Shown: positions 33,340 through 44,039 of the stretch, piece after piece
Position numbering within the stretch: the stretch's first letter is position 1
Layout of the letters: each line of letters starts with the position of its first letter
NCBI GenBank assembly: GCA_963575745.1
Contig: CAUYUJ010014603.1
Coordinates: forward strand, 119,552 to 183,551
Direction: 5' to 3'
DNA: 64,000 nt
Source: Prorocentrum cordatum
Lineage: Eukaryota > Sar > Dinophyceae > Prorocentrales > Prorocentraceae
Notes under the pieces: model-generated
Database searches by the model: none
The model's input: the letters and a program-made list of their open reading frames with translations, nothing else
Told to the model about the DNA's origin: nothing
Position numbers and translations under genes: made by a program

Positions 33340-33770
33340 TAGTTTGAGTTCAAGGTCAGAACCTCGACTCGAACATGCGATGTCTTGATGGCTTCCATAC
33401 GCGGTCTCCTGAAGTCCCGACCCCTTCCACCCGGCCGGCGTTCCATCCCGAGCTGTTCTGTTGACGCTCCCGAGGCCAGGCGAAGCCCCGTGGCGGCCGA
33501 GCGCTGCGGAAACACCTCGCGGGGTGGTGCTCTCGCGACGCGAGCACGTCTGGCGGCGGCGGCGCCGACGGCGAGAAGGCCGGCGGCCTCCAGGTCGAAC
33601 GGGCACTCGTCCGCGAGCACGTGCAGCTCCTCGGTGAACGAGGTCGCCACGAACACCTCCTGCGCGGCGTCGCTCACGGAGACGTCCGCCTGACTCCCCG
33701 CGCTGCGGCGGGCGGGGGATGCGGGGAGGGGGCAGGCGCATGCGCGTCCTCATCCTCCTCCCTCCTCCCA
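33340..33770. repeat. Family Y dispersed repeat and spacer
   Basis: 33350-33560 is related to 23390-23615 in the opposite orientation. The rest is GC-rich with no supported gene. Confidence 0.45.
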
Positions 33771-33774
33771 TATA

Positions 33775-33880
33775 CACCCTCCTCCTCCTCCTCCTCCTCC
33801 TCCTCCTCCTCCTCCTCCTCCTCCTCCTCCTCCTCCTCCTCCTCTTCCTCCTCCTCCTCCTCCTCCTCCTCCCCCATTCG
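33775..33880 (+). repeat. CTC microsatellite
   Basis: Nearly pure CTC. The overlapping poly-Glu/Ser frames are artefacts. Confidence 0.95.
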
Positions 33881-33974
33881 TTTTCCTCATAAAAAAACTT
33901 CTCCCTGTCGCACCCCAAGGCCGGTCGCAAGGGCGGGCCGGGCGTGTCGCCTGGGACTTCCTCTCCATGTATGA

Positions 33975-34225
33975 CCCTGAAGCTGAAACATTGGCAACGG
34001 CTTCACAGATGGAGGGCGGGTCACTTCCAAAATGTGGCTTTCGCCTTAGCGCCGCACGCATCCGTTTGAACAATTTGCAAGAGTTTCACGGGTTGAGGGC
34101 GGGTCGTCTTCAAAATGTGGATATCGCATCAGCGTCGCGCTGATTCGTTTTCAAACGCAGGAGTTTTACAAATTCAAAATGCCTTTATCGCTTTAGCGCC
34201 GCACGCATTCATGTTCGAAATAAAG
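33975..34225 (+). repeat. Three ~95-bp diverged tandem units
   Basis: TTCAAAATG(T)GG..TATCGC..TAGCGCCGCACGCAT.CGTTT recurs at about 34025, 34110 and 34170, with GAGTTTCACGGG/GAGTTTTACAAA between. AT-richer than the surroundings. No function recognised. Confidence 0.75.
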
Positions 34226-34560
34226 CTGCAAGATATTCACGGATTCCCATGGTCAACGTACCAGGCATGGTGTTTTGGAAGGACTCTGGATTGTGAGGGT
34301 GCAACAGTTACTTTGATTCGCGAAGTTGAAGTCCCAATAATGGTGTTCTAACACGATTCAAGACAGTCAAGACGCAACAATCAGATTGATCCGTGGCATT
34401 GGAGTCCCCCGAATGGTGTTTTGGCATTCTTCAGGGTCTTCAAACGGTTGTCTCCCAACGAGACACTTCCCTCAGTGGGAATGAACCTTGTATGGGGCCT
34501 ACGAAGACGGAGCTTGGAGAGAGGGTTTATTCCAACATCGTTGGTGAGTCCTGGGTTTAC
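34226..34560. other. Spacer
   Basis: Moderate-GC unique sequence. The frame 34115-34351 plus overlaps the tandem units above and I do not call it. Confidence 0.5.
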
Positions 34561-34564
34561 TCTG

Positions 34565-35150
34565 GTCCTCCTCATAATCCTCCTTCTCCTCCCTCGTGCA
34601 CGTTCCTCATCCTCCCTCCCCCCCTCCTCCTCCCTCCACCTCCTCCTCCCCCTCCTCCTCCCCCTCCCCCCTCCAGCTCCTCCTCCAGCTCCTCCTCCTC
34701 GTCCTTCTTCTCCCTCCTCCAACCTCCACCCTCCCTCCTCCTCCTCCTCCTCCTCCTCCTCCTCATCATCATCATCCCTCGTGCACGCTCCTCCTCCTCC
34801 CTCCACCCTCCTCCTCACTCCTCCCTCCTCCTCCTCATCATTCACCCTCCTCCCTCCTCCTGCCTCCTCCTCCCCCCCTCCTCCCTCCACCTCCTCCTCC
34901 TCCTCCTTCTCAGATCTCCTGGTCATCCTCATCCTCATCCTCATCCTAATCCTCCTCCCCTCCTCCTCTATTCCTCCTCCTCCTGATCCTCCTCCTCCTC
35001 CTCCTCCTCCCGCTCCTCCTCCTCCTCCTCCTCCTGCACCCCTTTTTCTGATTCGTCATCGTAGTATGGTTCTTCTTCTCTCTCTCTCTCTCTCTCTCTT
35101 TCTTCTTCCTCTTTTTTGTATTCCTCCTCCCCCTCCTTCTCCTCCTCCCA
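34565..35150 (+). repeat. CTC-rich microsatellite complex
   Basis: Long CTC/CTT tracts with a CTCTCTCT run near 35080. All overlapping frames are low complexity. Confidence 0.95.
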
Positions 35151-35369
35151 GTCACGAAAATGGCGAAGGATGCAGGAAGGGGGCAGTGAGGGCGGTCCAA
35201 GATCGAACTTCGAGGATCGCGAATTCGATTGGTTTTCCGCCCTTTGGGGTCTGTGGAAGATGCCTCGTCGCCACGGCTGCATCCGCCTCTAAATTCTGGC
35301 AAGAACGCTCTTCCTGGGTGCAAGAAGGGGGGATTCAGCATGAATGCAAATTTCCCCAGGGGACAAGGG

Positions 35370-35529
35370 TTAGGTCGGGCATGTCCTCCTACAGACGAAT
35401 TTCGGAAGGAAAATAGGAAATTGTCAAAAAAGGCATTCAAACATAAGCATATGACATGTCCGGAATTCGTCCCGATACTTTTTCACTATTTTTGAATTTT
35501 CCTCCTGTAGAGGCACATGCCCGACTTAA
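35370..35529 (+). mobile_element. TIR element, family A, copy 1
   Basis: 160 bp, starting TTAGGTCGGGCATGTCCTCC and ending GGCACATGCCCGACTTAA. It is flanked by the perfect 8-bp duplication GACAAGGG (35362-35369 and 35530-35537). The interior has TTCGTCCC and ACTATTTTTGAATTTTCC, shared with other copies. There is no coding capacity. It defines the family termini. Confidence 0.93.
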
Positions 35530-35539
35530 GACAAGGGGC

Positions 35540-35924
35540 TCCTGGAAGTTTTGAAGCCGTTTTCGGGCCCCCGTGGGCCCTCTCCAGGCCCTGCGACCGT
35601 CTAAAACCAACCCAGGATGAGAAGCTGGGGGGCCCTGGGGAACAAGACTCTGTTCCTTTGCCAGAGGTTACGCAAAAAAACAACCAGCACACTGCGTCTT
35701 CTCATGATTGCAATTATCGGACTCCTGTTGGGCCTCACTGGGCCCCCGGACCGTAAATACCACCAGCCCTTAGGGCGTGAGTGGTTTGGCAGGTTTCCTC
35801 TTCCAAGCCCTATTATTACCCCCCCCTTCCCCCAGGCGATCAGCGGCCAACCAGGACCAATGAGGGCAACCCTCCCAGACCATCCCTGTCAACAAAAACA
35901 ATGTGAAGTCAACGTTGGCGGGGG
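35540..35924. other. Spacer
   Basis: 35763-35820 matches the reverse complement of 2960-3010 from the giant repeat (CCCTTAGGGCGTGAGTGGTT against a TTTAGGGCGTGATTGGTTT form), so part is dispersed repeat. No gene. Confidence 0.5.
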
Positions 35925-36521
35925 GGGCGCGAGCACCATGCATTGTTTTTTGACGGGGACGGCGGGGGTGCCCGCATTTTTGCCTGCGGCGCGCAGGGCC
36001 GGCATCCCCCTTGAAAACAGTGCGCGGCTACCCCGCGATCTTTGTGCATTGGTTTTGCTTGGGTCGGCGGGGGTGCTGGCATATTGCCTGCTATGTGCAG
36101 GCCTTCCAGACGCTATGATGCCCATCCCGCCGCAGTTGAATACCTGTTTTTGACAAGGGTGGTGGGGGCCGACACGTTTCCCGATGTGTACTGCCACGTG
36201 CGCAGGCGCACGTGGCACACTCTGCGCGTGCCTCAAACGTGGCGCACCTGGCGAGCTGGAGCATGTGGTGCACATGGCGCACGTGGATCACGTGGCGCAT
36301 CTGGCGCACCAGGCGTCTAACGTCTAACACGCTTCGGCCACAAGGGTGCCTGGCGCACCTGGCGCGCCTGCCACGCCTGGCGCACCTCGCCCCAGCGTTG
36401 TGCACATGAGGTCAGTTTGGGTTCCCATTAGCTGTCCATCCAACGACTACCGCTGAACATGCTGCAGCTCGGGTGCTACTTAAAGATGTGTTGGGCGGGC
36501 GGGTGGGAGTGAGCAAGACGG
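35925..36521 (+). repeat. Dispersed repeat family X, copy 2
   Basis: See 28330-29045. This copy is shorter because its GGCGCACCTGG minisatellite is shorter. Frames on both strands disagree with those of copy 1. Confidence 0.75.
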
Positions 36522-36727
36522 CTTGCGGGCGGGGAGGGTGTCGTGACCCCTCCCCCTACACTCTCCCCCAGGACCTGGACGGGGCGTTTCGCGAGGGGCC
36601 GGAGCGCCCAAGACGGCCTCGGCAAGGAAGCCAAAATCCGCCGGCCCCCTTGTGGGGCCACCAGGCTGTAGGCGCGGGTTCGCAGTTTCCAGTACCAGTT
36701 GTAGCTTGTAGTTTCCAGTGTTACAGT

Positions 36728-37160
36728 TCTGCTTCTTGCTGGTTACTGTAACTAGTTGACTTCTTGCTGGTTACTGTAACTAGTTGATTGACCGCGCGAG
36801 GGGGGGGGAGGCCCAAACAAGACTTTTAGCGTCTCCTGGGCGCGTTGTCTGAATTGCTGGGGGGGCTCGAAATCGACACCCCTCACGCAGATCCGCGGGG
36901 TCAGGGTCCAAAAACACAGGGGATTTGCCACATTTCTGAAATTCGGTGCCACCCCTCACGCAGATCCGCGGGGTCAGGGTCCAAAAACACAGGGGATTTG
37001 CCACATTTCTGAAATTCGGTGCCACCCTTCACGCACATCCATCGCAAGGCGTGGTAACCCAAACTGCGAGAACTCCCTCGGCCCTTTAATCGCAAGGTGT
37101 GGTAACCAAGCCCGTAAACCATACACGTCTTACCAATCGCCAGGTGTGGTAACCCCTCTT
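36728..37160 (+). repeat. Three small tandem repeats
   Basis: (a) 36730-36788: two copies of a 28-bp unit (CTTCTTGCTGGTTACTGTAA..). (b) about 36875-37020: two copies of a 73-bp unit (CCTCACGCAGATCCGCGGGG .. AATTCGGTGCCAC). (c) 37042-37150: ATCGC(A)AGG(T)GTGGTAAC three times at about 47-bp spacing. No coding support. Confidence 0.85.
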
Positions 37161-37194
37161 GTGATCAGTTGGTTTTGCTGATTGCGAATCGGCT

Positions 37195-37345
37195 TCGCAT
37201 GAAGTTTCGATACTGCTTCACGACAGCGCCAAGGCCTCATGACTTAGCTCTTCCATGGCCCATTCTCCGAGAGAGGGGGCCGGCGGCAGGGGGCGAAGCC
37301 CTTACGGATCATTGACTTGATTCAGGTGTTGTTCACATGCTGGCC
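37195..37345 (-). repeat. Related to the 26-27-kb gene-like unit
   Basis: Read on plus, TTTCGATACTGCTTCACGAC and GAGAGGGGGCCGGCGGC match TTCCGACATTGCTTCACGTC and GAGAGGGGGGCCGGCGGC at 26905-27000. The corresponding frame is interrupted by a stop here. A decayed copy. Confidence 0.6.
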
Positions 37346-37596
37346 CCCTGTGGGGGGACCCTAATGTACGGCCTCTCATTTGATCGCATCCAAGATGGAG
37401 CCCCAAATGGCACCTGAGGCTCACAAGGGTGCAAAACGGCGCTGCGAGAGGGCCCGCCCAACATTACCCGACCCGCGCCGAACGCATCATGGGGGATCCA
37501 CGCTTTTCCGGTGCAATTCGGAAGCTCCTCGATTGCTCCAGATTTCTTCACAACGTTTCACGAAGACCCTGTCGCCGAAAAGCCAATCCATGACTT

Positions 37597-37792
37597 ATGT
37601 TGCTCCCATCGCACTTAGAGACCACATCCCAGAAATAATTTCGAGCACCCGGAAAAGTGTCGAAAGAGGGTCGAAACAATGTCGGACGAGTGTCTCCCAG
37701 GGCCCGACACGTGAAAACCCCAAGTTTCGGTACGTTTTTGGTGCTGGAAACTCTTGCTGGTGATGAAGGATAAAAGTAGGTTGGAACATCAT
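37597..37792 (+). mobile_element. TIR element, family B, copy 3
   Basis: ATGTTGCTCCCATCGCACTT at the left and TAGGTTGGAACATCAT at the right. The flanks are related over about 30 bp (CCCTGTCGCCGAAAA before, CCCTGTGTCGCCGAAAAA after), far longer than a normal target duplication, so it may sit between tandem repeats. Confidence 0.85.
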
Positions 37793-37799
37793 GACACGC

Positions 37800-38384
37800 A
37801 GTCCCTGTGTCGCCGAAAAATCAATCAATGACGTTTCAAACGGCCTCTTGACGGCCGAGGAGGTGTCCAACTCGCCGCAGGCGGCCTCCGAGAGCACTCC
37901 CTGGAGGGCCCCAGCCACCAAAGAGCGTCCTCGTCCTTTGAGGCGACGTGCAGTTTTAGAGTGAATGCATTGAGGATATCCTTCACGACGCCCAGAACTG
38001 CCCAACCCACCCCCCCAGACCGCCCCAATGCGGCCCAGGAGGTCTCCAGGGGAACCCCAAGACATCCGCAAGAGCTCTGCAAGCCCTCCAAGCGTGCGTG
38101 CGTAGCCGTAGGCTCTGACAGCCCATGGGCCAAAAGGCAGAAACGTCAAATCACAATGGGAAAATGGCGTGGCGTACTCCCAGACGCCAGCGCGGTTCGT
38201 CCGCCGCTGCCGCTGGTAACTGCTGGCCCGCTCCAAACGAGCCGGATGGCGTCTGGCATCACACACTGCGCACCCACTCTGCTCTTGGCCAGCCCACCCT
38301 CCGGACGTACCTGTCCGTCGCCGGCGATCACGAGCCAGGGCCAAGAGGAAAAAGTCGAGGCCGATTCAAGGCCCAAGAGGGTGA
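37800..38384. other. Spacer
   Basis: Moderately GC-rich unique-looking DNA. Frames on both strands are of similar quality and none is supported. Confidence 0.5.
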
Positions 38385-38610
38385 ACGTTTTTTTATTCGG
38401 CGTTTCGACATTGGGAGGAAAGGGGGTGAGGGGGGGGGTCTGGCTCCGGACCTCTGCTTAATGCCACTGTTTGCAACAGTGCTGCCTCTGGGGGAGAGGC
38501 TCCACCTGCTCGAAACAGGCGCCCAAAACGGCCAAGATCCGCTCCAGGGGGGGGAGAGGGGGGGTGCGAGGGCCCGCGCCGATCGGCAAAACAAGGAATA
38601 AAAAACGATC
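38385..38610 (+). mobile_element. Element family G, copy 2 (uninterrupted)
   Basis: Starts ACGTTTTTTTATTCGGCG and ends AATAAAAAACGATCG, with a short inverted repeat (CGTTTTTTTATTC). At 38408-38415 the sequence ACATTGGG is continuous, giving the empty site for the family B insertion in copy 1. Confidence 0.8.
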
Positions 38611-38779
38611 GCGAGAGGGAATGAGAGAGGCCTATTGGACAATTCTCGCTTTCCGCTCCTATAGACGCCTCCAGGGGGCCCCAAAAGGGCTGCCAAGGGG
38701 CAACCAGGAGGCCGCGAGCCGACCCCGGAAAAAAAGCATCCGAGAAGGCACGGCATGAGCCCCAGGAGGCTCCAAGAAG

Positions 38780-38900
38780 GCAGTCGAAAGTCTCGAAACT
38801 GCGACGGCGTGCTCTCGAGAATCTCGAAACTCGAGAAACTCGAGAAACGCGAAAGGCATTCGAGAATCTTCGAGAATCTCGAAACTCGAGAACTCGGTTG
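38780..38900 (+). repeat. CTCGAAA/CTCGAGA short repeat
   Basis: Interleaved TCTCGAAAC, ACTCGAGAA and ATTCGAGAATC words, self-complementary, over about 120 bp. Confidence 0.8.
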
Positions 38901-39500
38901 GGAATATTATTTTTGTGACAGCGAGTTCACGCAGAACCAAACGTAGGACATCACGAAACACCGCTTCCTACATTACGTATGTGACTGCATCGACCGAAAA
39001 CGACACAGCGAGCTGTAGGAACACACGAACCACGCGTTCCTACACAGGGTTTGGCCATGAACCACGCTTTCCTACAAGTGGTTTTCCTACATCGCCATGA
39101 GCTAACACACCGTCAGCGCGTCTACGGAGTATCCCGGCGACCATCCCACGCACGTGTGATCGACAACCCCGACACAGTGGCTGGATGGGCCGTGGGCCAG
39201 CGCATCAGCCTGCTGCATTGGTTTCGCCGTGCAGTGCGCGGCGACTGTCCTTCGGAAGGGCTTTGGTTCTTCGGGAAGACCTCTCCCTGGGGTCTTCACA
39301 AAAGATTGAACTCCGATAGTTTGCCGCGGTCTGGCGGGCCCCCCCTCGAGATGTGGGAAGGGCACGGAGCATGGCACGCCACCACGAATGAACTCAGGAG
39401 GTTGGCGAATGTTGCGCAAGCCTGTAGAATCGGACACCTCAGCTCTTTAGTTAGCCAGTCTGTCACACAAAAACATGCGGACCATGTGCGCGCACACTGG
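38901..39500. other. Unique moderate-GC stretch, no gene assigned
   Basis: Several TTCCTACA/TGTAGGAA words lie at 38960-39090. Open frames exist on both strands (39051-39566 plus, 39102-39437 minus) with comparable composition. The plus frame runs into a TIR element, so I do not call either. Confidence 0.5.
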
Positions 39501-39501
39501 C

Positions 39502-39623
39502 CATCGCTCGGACGTCCACTCCTTGTGTTTTTGTTCGGTTTCGTGCGTGGCTTTTTCGCCAAATGATCAAGGATGCTCCTCGATGGTCCTCGCCGAAGGA
39601 AAAATGCACACGTCCGAGCGATG
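39502..39623 (+). mobile_element. TIR element, family D, copy 1
   Basis: 122 bp with a perfect 14-bp terminal inverted repeat (CATCGCTCGGACGT / ACGTCCGAGCGATG). The interior shares CGGTTTCGTGCGTGG and GCTCCTCGATGGTCCTCGCC with copy 2 at 62097-62221. Too short to code. Confidence 0.9.
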
Positions 39624-39849
39624 CCAAGCACATGTCGAACACATTCCACCACCATCGCGCGCCCATGCTGGCCACACGCGCGCGCCCTCGGGCGCGTGCG
39701 GCCCAATCCGTCCAACACTTTTTTGGCACGCTAACTCTGACAGCACGAACATATACGAAAACCAAATGGTGTTCAATCGAAACGTGTCACGGTGCCTGAA
39801 TTTCTGCGGGTGAGCCCTTTCACATCCTGATCAGGACGATCGCCAGCAT

Positions 39850-39877
39850 TGTCATCGTCATGATCATCGTCATCGAG

Positions 39878-39943
<66 letters not shown>

Positions 39944-40014
39944 AGCATCAACGTCATCATCAGCATCACCATTATTATCATCATCAGCATCATCATCAGC
40001 AGCATCATCACCAT

Positions 40015-40046
<32 letters not shown>

Positions 40047-40140
40047 TCAACAGCATCATCATCATCAGCATCATCATCATCATCAGCAGCATCACCAGCA
40101 TCACATCACAATCACTATCACCATCATCATCGTCGCGATC
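39850..40140 (+). repeat. ATC microsatellite
   Basis: (ATC)n with CAG and CAC variants. The poly-Ile/Ser and poly-Met frames are artefacts. Confidence 0.95.
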
Positions 40141-40209
40141 ATCGTCACCGCGCTGTCAGCGTTGATGTCGTGGCCCTCGTACAAATGCTGCGCGGGGGGC
40201 ACTTCCGCC

Positions 40210-40543
40210 TCCTCCTCTTATTCTTCATCATCATCGTCGTCATCAGCATCAGCATCAGCATCGTCATCATCATCATCATCAGCAACATCAACATCGTCAT
40301 CATCATCATCGCTATCAGCATCAGCAACATCACCATCATCATGATCAATATCAGCATCATCATCAGCACAATCATGATCATCACCATCACCATCATCATC
40401 ATGCCCATCACCACCACCACCATCACCACCATTGTCATCATCATAATCAGCATCAGCATCAGCATCAGCATCATCAGCATTAGCATTAGCATTAGCATTA
40501 GCATTAGCATTAGCATTAGCATTAGCATTAGCATTAGCATTAG

Positions 40544-40584
<41 letters not shown>

Positions 40585-40625
40585 GCATCATCATCATCAT
40601 CATCATCATCAACAACATCTTCACC
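40210..40625 (+). repeat. ATC microsatellite with a GCATTA hexamer run
   Basis: (ATC)n and (CAGCAT)n, with a distinct run of about ten GCATTA units at 40479-40540. On the minus strand this reads poly-Asn-Ala and is not a gene. Confidence 0.95.
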
Positions 40626-40986
40626 ACCCACCATCGCAGACGTCGTGGTCGACATCGCACCGCCCCCATCTCCACTGCCATCGCCATCGGCATCGGCGTC
40701 ATCACCAAAGTCATTGCCATCGTTGCTGGCGCCGCAGCCATCACCATCGCGGCCAACATTTCGCAACCTGGAGGACCAACTCGTCTGCACGGGTGAGTTC
40801 CACTCGCCCGTGCGCTCAATGAGATCATGGCCACGTGAGCGTTGCCACCAAGTTGCGGGCGAATGGGTGGTATGCTTGCACGAGCAAGGGAGGTGGTCAC
40901 GACCGCATGTTGCGTGGTGGGTGAGCTAAACCATAAAAAACACCCAAGGTTGAACAACAACGGTCCCGGGAAAGAGGTACAGACAT
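40626..40986. other. Spacer
   Basis: Moderate-GC unique DNA. No gene supported, though it lies downstream of the minus-strand exon candidate below and could hold an intron or 3' region. Confidence 0.5.
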
Positions 40987-41099
40987 CTAGGGAGACCACG
41001 CTGCGAAAAGATCACGACATCGGGGATCTGGAGAAGAGGGGAGGAGGGAGATGCGTAGGAGGGGGGGAGAGTGAGGAAGCGAAGGAGGAAACAAGCCCG

Positions 41100-41505
41100 C
41101 CTCCCTGATGCAGGAGATGTCGCTGATGTTCTGCGAGCACCAGCTGGCGCACTGTGTATTGTTCATCTTCCAGTTGGGCGACTCATCGAACGCGTAGTCA
41201 TACAATGCACGCAAGTCTCCACTGCACAGAGCACTGGAGTCCATACTGGCGACGGATTGCACACCCTCAACCGAGGCGCTAAGTCGGATTTCAGGGGAAG
41301 CCACCTCTGGGAAGAGGTTACTGGCCAAGACACCGACGACAAGGAGGATGACGCAGATATTGACCACGAGCTGCATCAACCACAGCCGCTTGTTCTCGAT
41401 TCCAACCTGGGTGCTCTGCCGATCTATAGAAGCGGTGGCGTCTCTTGCATCACACGATCCAAGGACAGAACCATAGGGGTAGACATCCGCTCGCGCTCCG
41501 CACAC
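41100..41505 (-). CDS. Probable exon of an unknown membrane protein
   Basis: The open frame 41505-40987 carries natural-looking protein in its first 135 residues. A membrane helix (LWLMQLVVNICVILLVVGVLA) is followed by a polar region with three NxT/NxS-like sites and Cys residues (NNTQCASWCSQNISDISC), suggesting a non-cytoplasmic loop that could form disulfides. The exon could begin after CACCCAG|G at 41407, giving VGIENKRLW. It loses protein character after CIREAG near 41100, where a GC or other non-canonical donor would be needed. No start, stop or second exon is assured. I recognise no family. A family J element lies just upstream. Confidence 0.45.
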
Positions 41506-41549
41506 AACCTGTCCATACTAGAGCATCCTGCGCCGGGCTTTTGGACGCC

Positions 41550-41742
41550 CGAAATGGGTACGGAAAGAATGGGTGCAATGCCCACCGACAAACGTTGTCC
41601 CAAACCAACAGCGGCCGCTGTTGGGCAGGCTGTCTTCTGTCTCAAATGGACAGAGGCCGCGGCGACAACGAGAGCGAGCCCTGTTCAAAATGAACAGGAA
41701 CTGCTTCTGGGCAGTGTACCCATTCTTTCCGTACCCGCTTCG
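41550..41742 (+). mobile_element. TIR element, family J, copy 1
   Basis: Left end CGAAATGGGTACGGAAAGAA and right end the inverse TTCTTTCCGTACCCGCTTCG, about 30 bp of near-perfect inverted repeat, with GGCCGCTGTTGGGC inside. A more diverged copy is 51422-51608. Confidence 0.85.
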
Positions 41743-41744
41743 TT

Positions 41745-42005
41745 CGTGCCGAGAGCTGGAAGCTGGTTTGAGATGCTTCGCTGGATCTGATCATTCCTGG
41801 GCACGACAGGCTCCCCAGCCAGAGCGGCGACAGCGGCAAAAGCGGCAGACGCTGCGCGAGCTGTGCGCTGCGCCAGCTGCACCCCTGCCCGGCCCGCCGC
41901 GCTCCGACGTTGACGAGCGCTTGGCGACCGCGACAGCGCCGACCTGACGCCGACGACCTGCCCCGCCCACCCATCCCCCGCGTGTGCTTGCTTCCTGTTG
42001 CCCCT
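41745..42005. other. GC-rich spacer
   Basis: No gene or repeat family identified. Confidence 0.5.
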
Positions 42006-42009
42006 GCCC

Positions 42010-42320
42010 AACCACCTCCTCCTCCTCCTCCTCCTCCTCCTCCTCCTCCTCCTCCTCCTCCTCCTCCTCCTCCCTCCTCCTCCTCCTCCTCCTCCTCCTC
42101 CTCACTCTCCTCCTCACTCCTCCTCGTCCTCCTCCTCCTCCTCCTCCTCCTCCTCCTCCTCCTCCTCCTCCTCCTCCTCCTCCTCCTCCCCCTCCTCCGC
42201 CTCCTCCTCCTCCTCGCTGCGTGTCTGCGCCTGTTCGCTGCTGTCCCTCCTTCCTCCGTCCGCCCTCGTCCTCGTCCTCGCCCTCGTCCTCGTCTTCGCC
42301 CTCGGCCTCGTCCTCGACTC
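42010..42320 (+). repeat. CTC microsatellite, then CTCGTC
   Basis: Nearly pure CTC to 42220, then CTCGTC hexamers to about 42310. Poly-Ser/Pro/Leu frames are artefacts. Confidence 0.95.
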
Positions 42321-43250
42321 GTGGCCAGGCAGAGCCTCAGCGACGTGCAGGAGGAACCCAACTGCCAGTACGAGGCCAGCCTCACGGAGCAGAGCACCAG
42401 GCACAACCTCGCGAGGTCCGACGGCGAGCGCGAAGAAGAACAGGCTGAGGTCGGGGCCCGCGTCAACAAAAAGCATAACGCCAGCCTCACTGAGCAGTGC
42501 CTCAGCGGCACGCTAGCGTCCCCCAGCAGCAAGGGCGCCTGGCCGCAGCGAGGACCGCGATGTCGAGCCGAGCATCAGCGACGTGCGGGCGAACATCCTC
42601 GGCCTGTGCGGTGGAGAACTGGCCGAGGCGGAGGGGGCCCACGGTAATTAACACCCCCCCCAGGAGATCAGCACCACCAGCCGCCCCTGCGGCGCGCACG
42701 AGGTCATCCTCACGGAGCAGAGCATCAGCAACGCCCACCCGGGTCCCACAGCAAGCTCGAAGAAGATCAGGCTGAGGCGGACAGGGCCCTTGCTAACCAC
42801 CCCCAGAACACAAGCCTCCAGCGCAGAGGTGCAACGACGTGCACGCGACCCACCTTGGCAAAGTCGGAGGAGAACAAGCTGAAGCGGTGGGGTCCCGCGT
42901 CAACATCCCCGTTCACCGTGATGGAGACCGAGAGCAGCCTCTAGAAAACGAGCTGTGGGCAGAGGAAGGCTCGAAGCTGGCGACCGCGCGCGCCGAGGAG
43001 GCCTGCTGAGGAGCCTCTGCTCGGCGACCGTCGCTAAGCGGAGAGCGGTGGCAACGAGAGGCCAGCATCAGGCGAAGCTCGCGGAGCTCGCCAAAAAACG
43101 CGAGCATGAGGCCAGGGCCAGCAAGCGACAGCCCTCCCAGCCGCCAGACCGCCGCACGGCGCGACGCGGCGGAAGGCGGCCAGAGCTGAGGCAGCATCAG
43201 TCAGCCTGCCGCCAGCGAGGTGCACGGTTTCCCCCGGGGCCGTAGGCGAC
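42320..43250 (+). pseudogene. Relic of a repeated, charged coding sequence
   Basis: Protein-like words recur in shifting plus-strand frames: EASLTEQS..REEEQAEVGARVN near 42380-42470, NASLTEQ near 42480, VILTEQSISNAHPG near 42705, and GGEQAEAVGSRVNIPV near 42860. This suggests a degenerate tandem repeat of about 200 bp that once encoded a charged, possibly coiled-coil protein, now broken by frameshifts and stops. It could instead be a repeat that was never coding. No family recognised. Confidence 0.35.
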
Positions 43251-43254
43251 CCGA

Positions 43255-43470
43255 GGAGGAGGAGGAGGAGGAGGAGGAGGAGGAGGAGGAGGAGGAAGAG
43301 GAGGAAGAGGAGGAGGAGGAGATGGAAGAGGAGGAGGAGGAGGAGGAGGAGGAGGAGGAGGAGGCGGAGGAGGAGGAGAAGGAGCGAGGCGGAGGCGGAG
43401 GCGGAGGCGGAGGCGGAGGCGGAGGCGGAGGGGAGGAGGAGGAGGAGGAGGAGGAGGAGGAGGAGGAGGA
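43255..43470 (+). repeat. GGA/GGC-rich microsatellite
   Basis: (GAG)n with a GGCGGA hexamer run at 43385-43430. Poly-Glu/Gly frames are artefacts. Confidence 0.95.
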
Positions 43471-43648
43471 CGGGTCGCCTAAGCCCTTCGGAGAAACACT
43501 CCACAGCGAGGGGCCGACCCAGCCCGAGGAGCGGGGCCGAGACTCTGGCGAGGCCTGCTTGCTGCAGGCCCCACCGCGGCTGCCAGGCAGACCAGGGCAG
43601 CCGGTGTCAGTCCGCCCAGACGCCAGGCCGCCGCAAGGAGGGGCAAGG

Positions 43649-43839
43649 CTTATGATGTTCCAACCTACTTTAGCCTTCACCAGAAAGAACTTCGAGCACC
43701 AAGAAACTACCGAAACTGGAGGATCCTCACGTGCCGGGCCCTGGGAGGCGACACTCGCGCGACACTGTTTCGACACTTTTTCGGGGTGCTCGAAATTATT
43801 TCTGGGATGTGGTCCTCAAGTACGATAGGAACAGCATAA
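43649..43839 (-). mobile_element. TIR element, family B, copy 4, reversed
   Basis: 191 bp in opposite orientation (CTTATGATGTTCCAACCTAC at the left, GATAGGAACAGCATAA at the right), flanked by GGCAAGG (43642-43648) and AGCAAGG (43840-43846). Confidence 0.85.
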
Positions 43840-44039
43840 AGCAAGGGGCGCTGCCCAGACGCGTGGGGTCAGGGCGGGCTGCCGTGCGCCACACTCGGCC
43901 CCGCGCTGCCGAGCCGCCTGCGCCCGCGCCTCGGCCCCCCCCCGCCGTGGTGAAGCTCCTCCTCCGTCTCGCTCCCCGGGCTAGCGGGCCGCTGCCGCCC
44001 GGGGGGCGCGCGGTCCAGAGCGGCCTGGCGCGGGCGTGC

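Noticed and set aside
39051-39566. 171-codon plus frame
   Set aside because: Ends inside TIR element D and competes with a minus frame of equal quality; not enough to call a gene.
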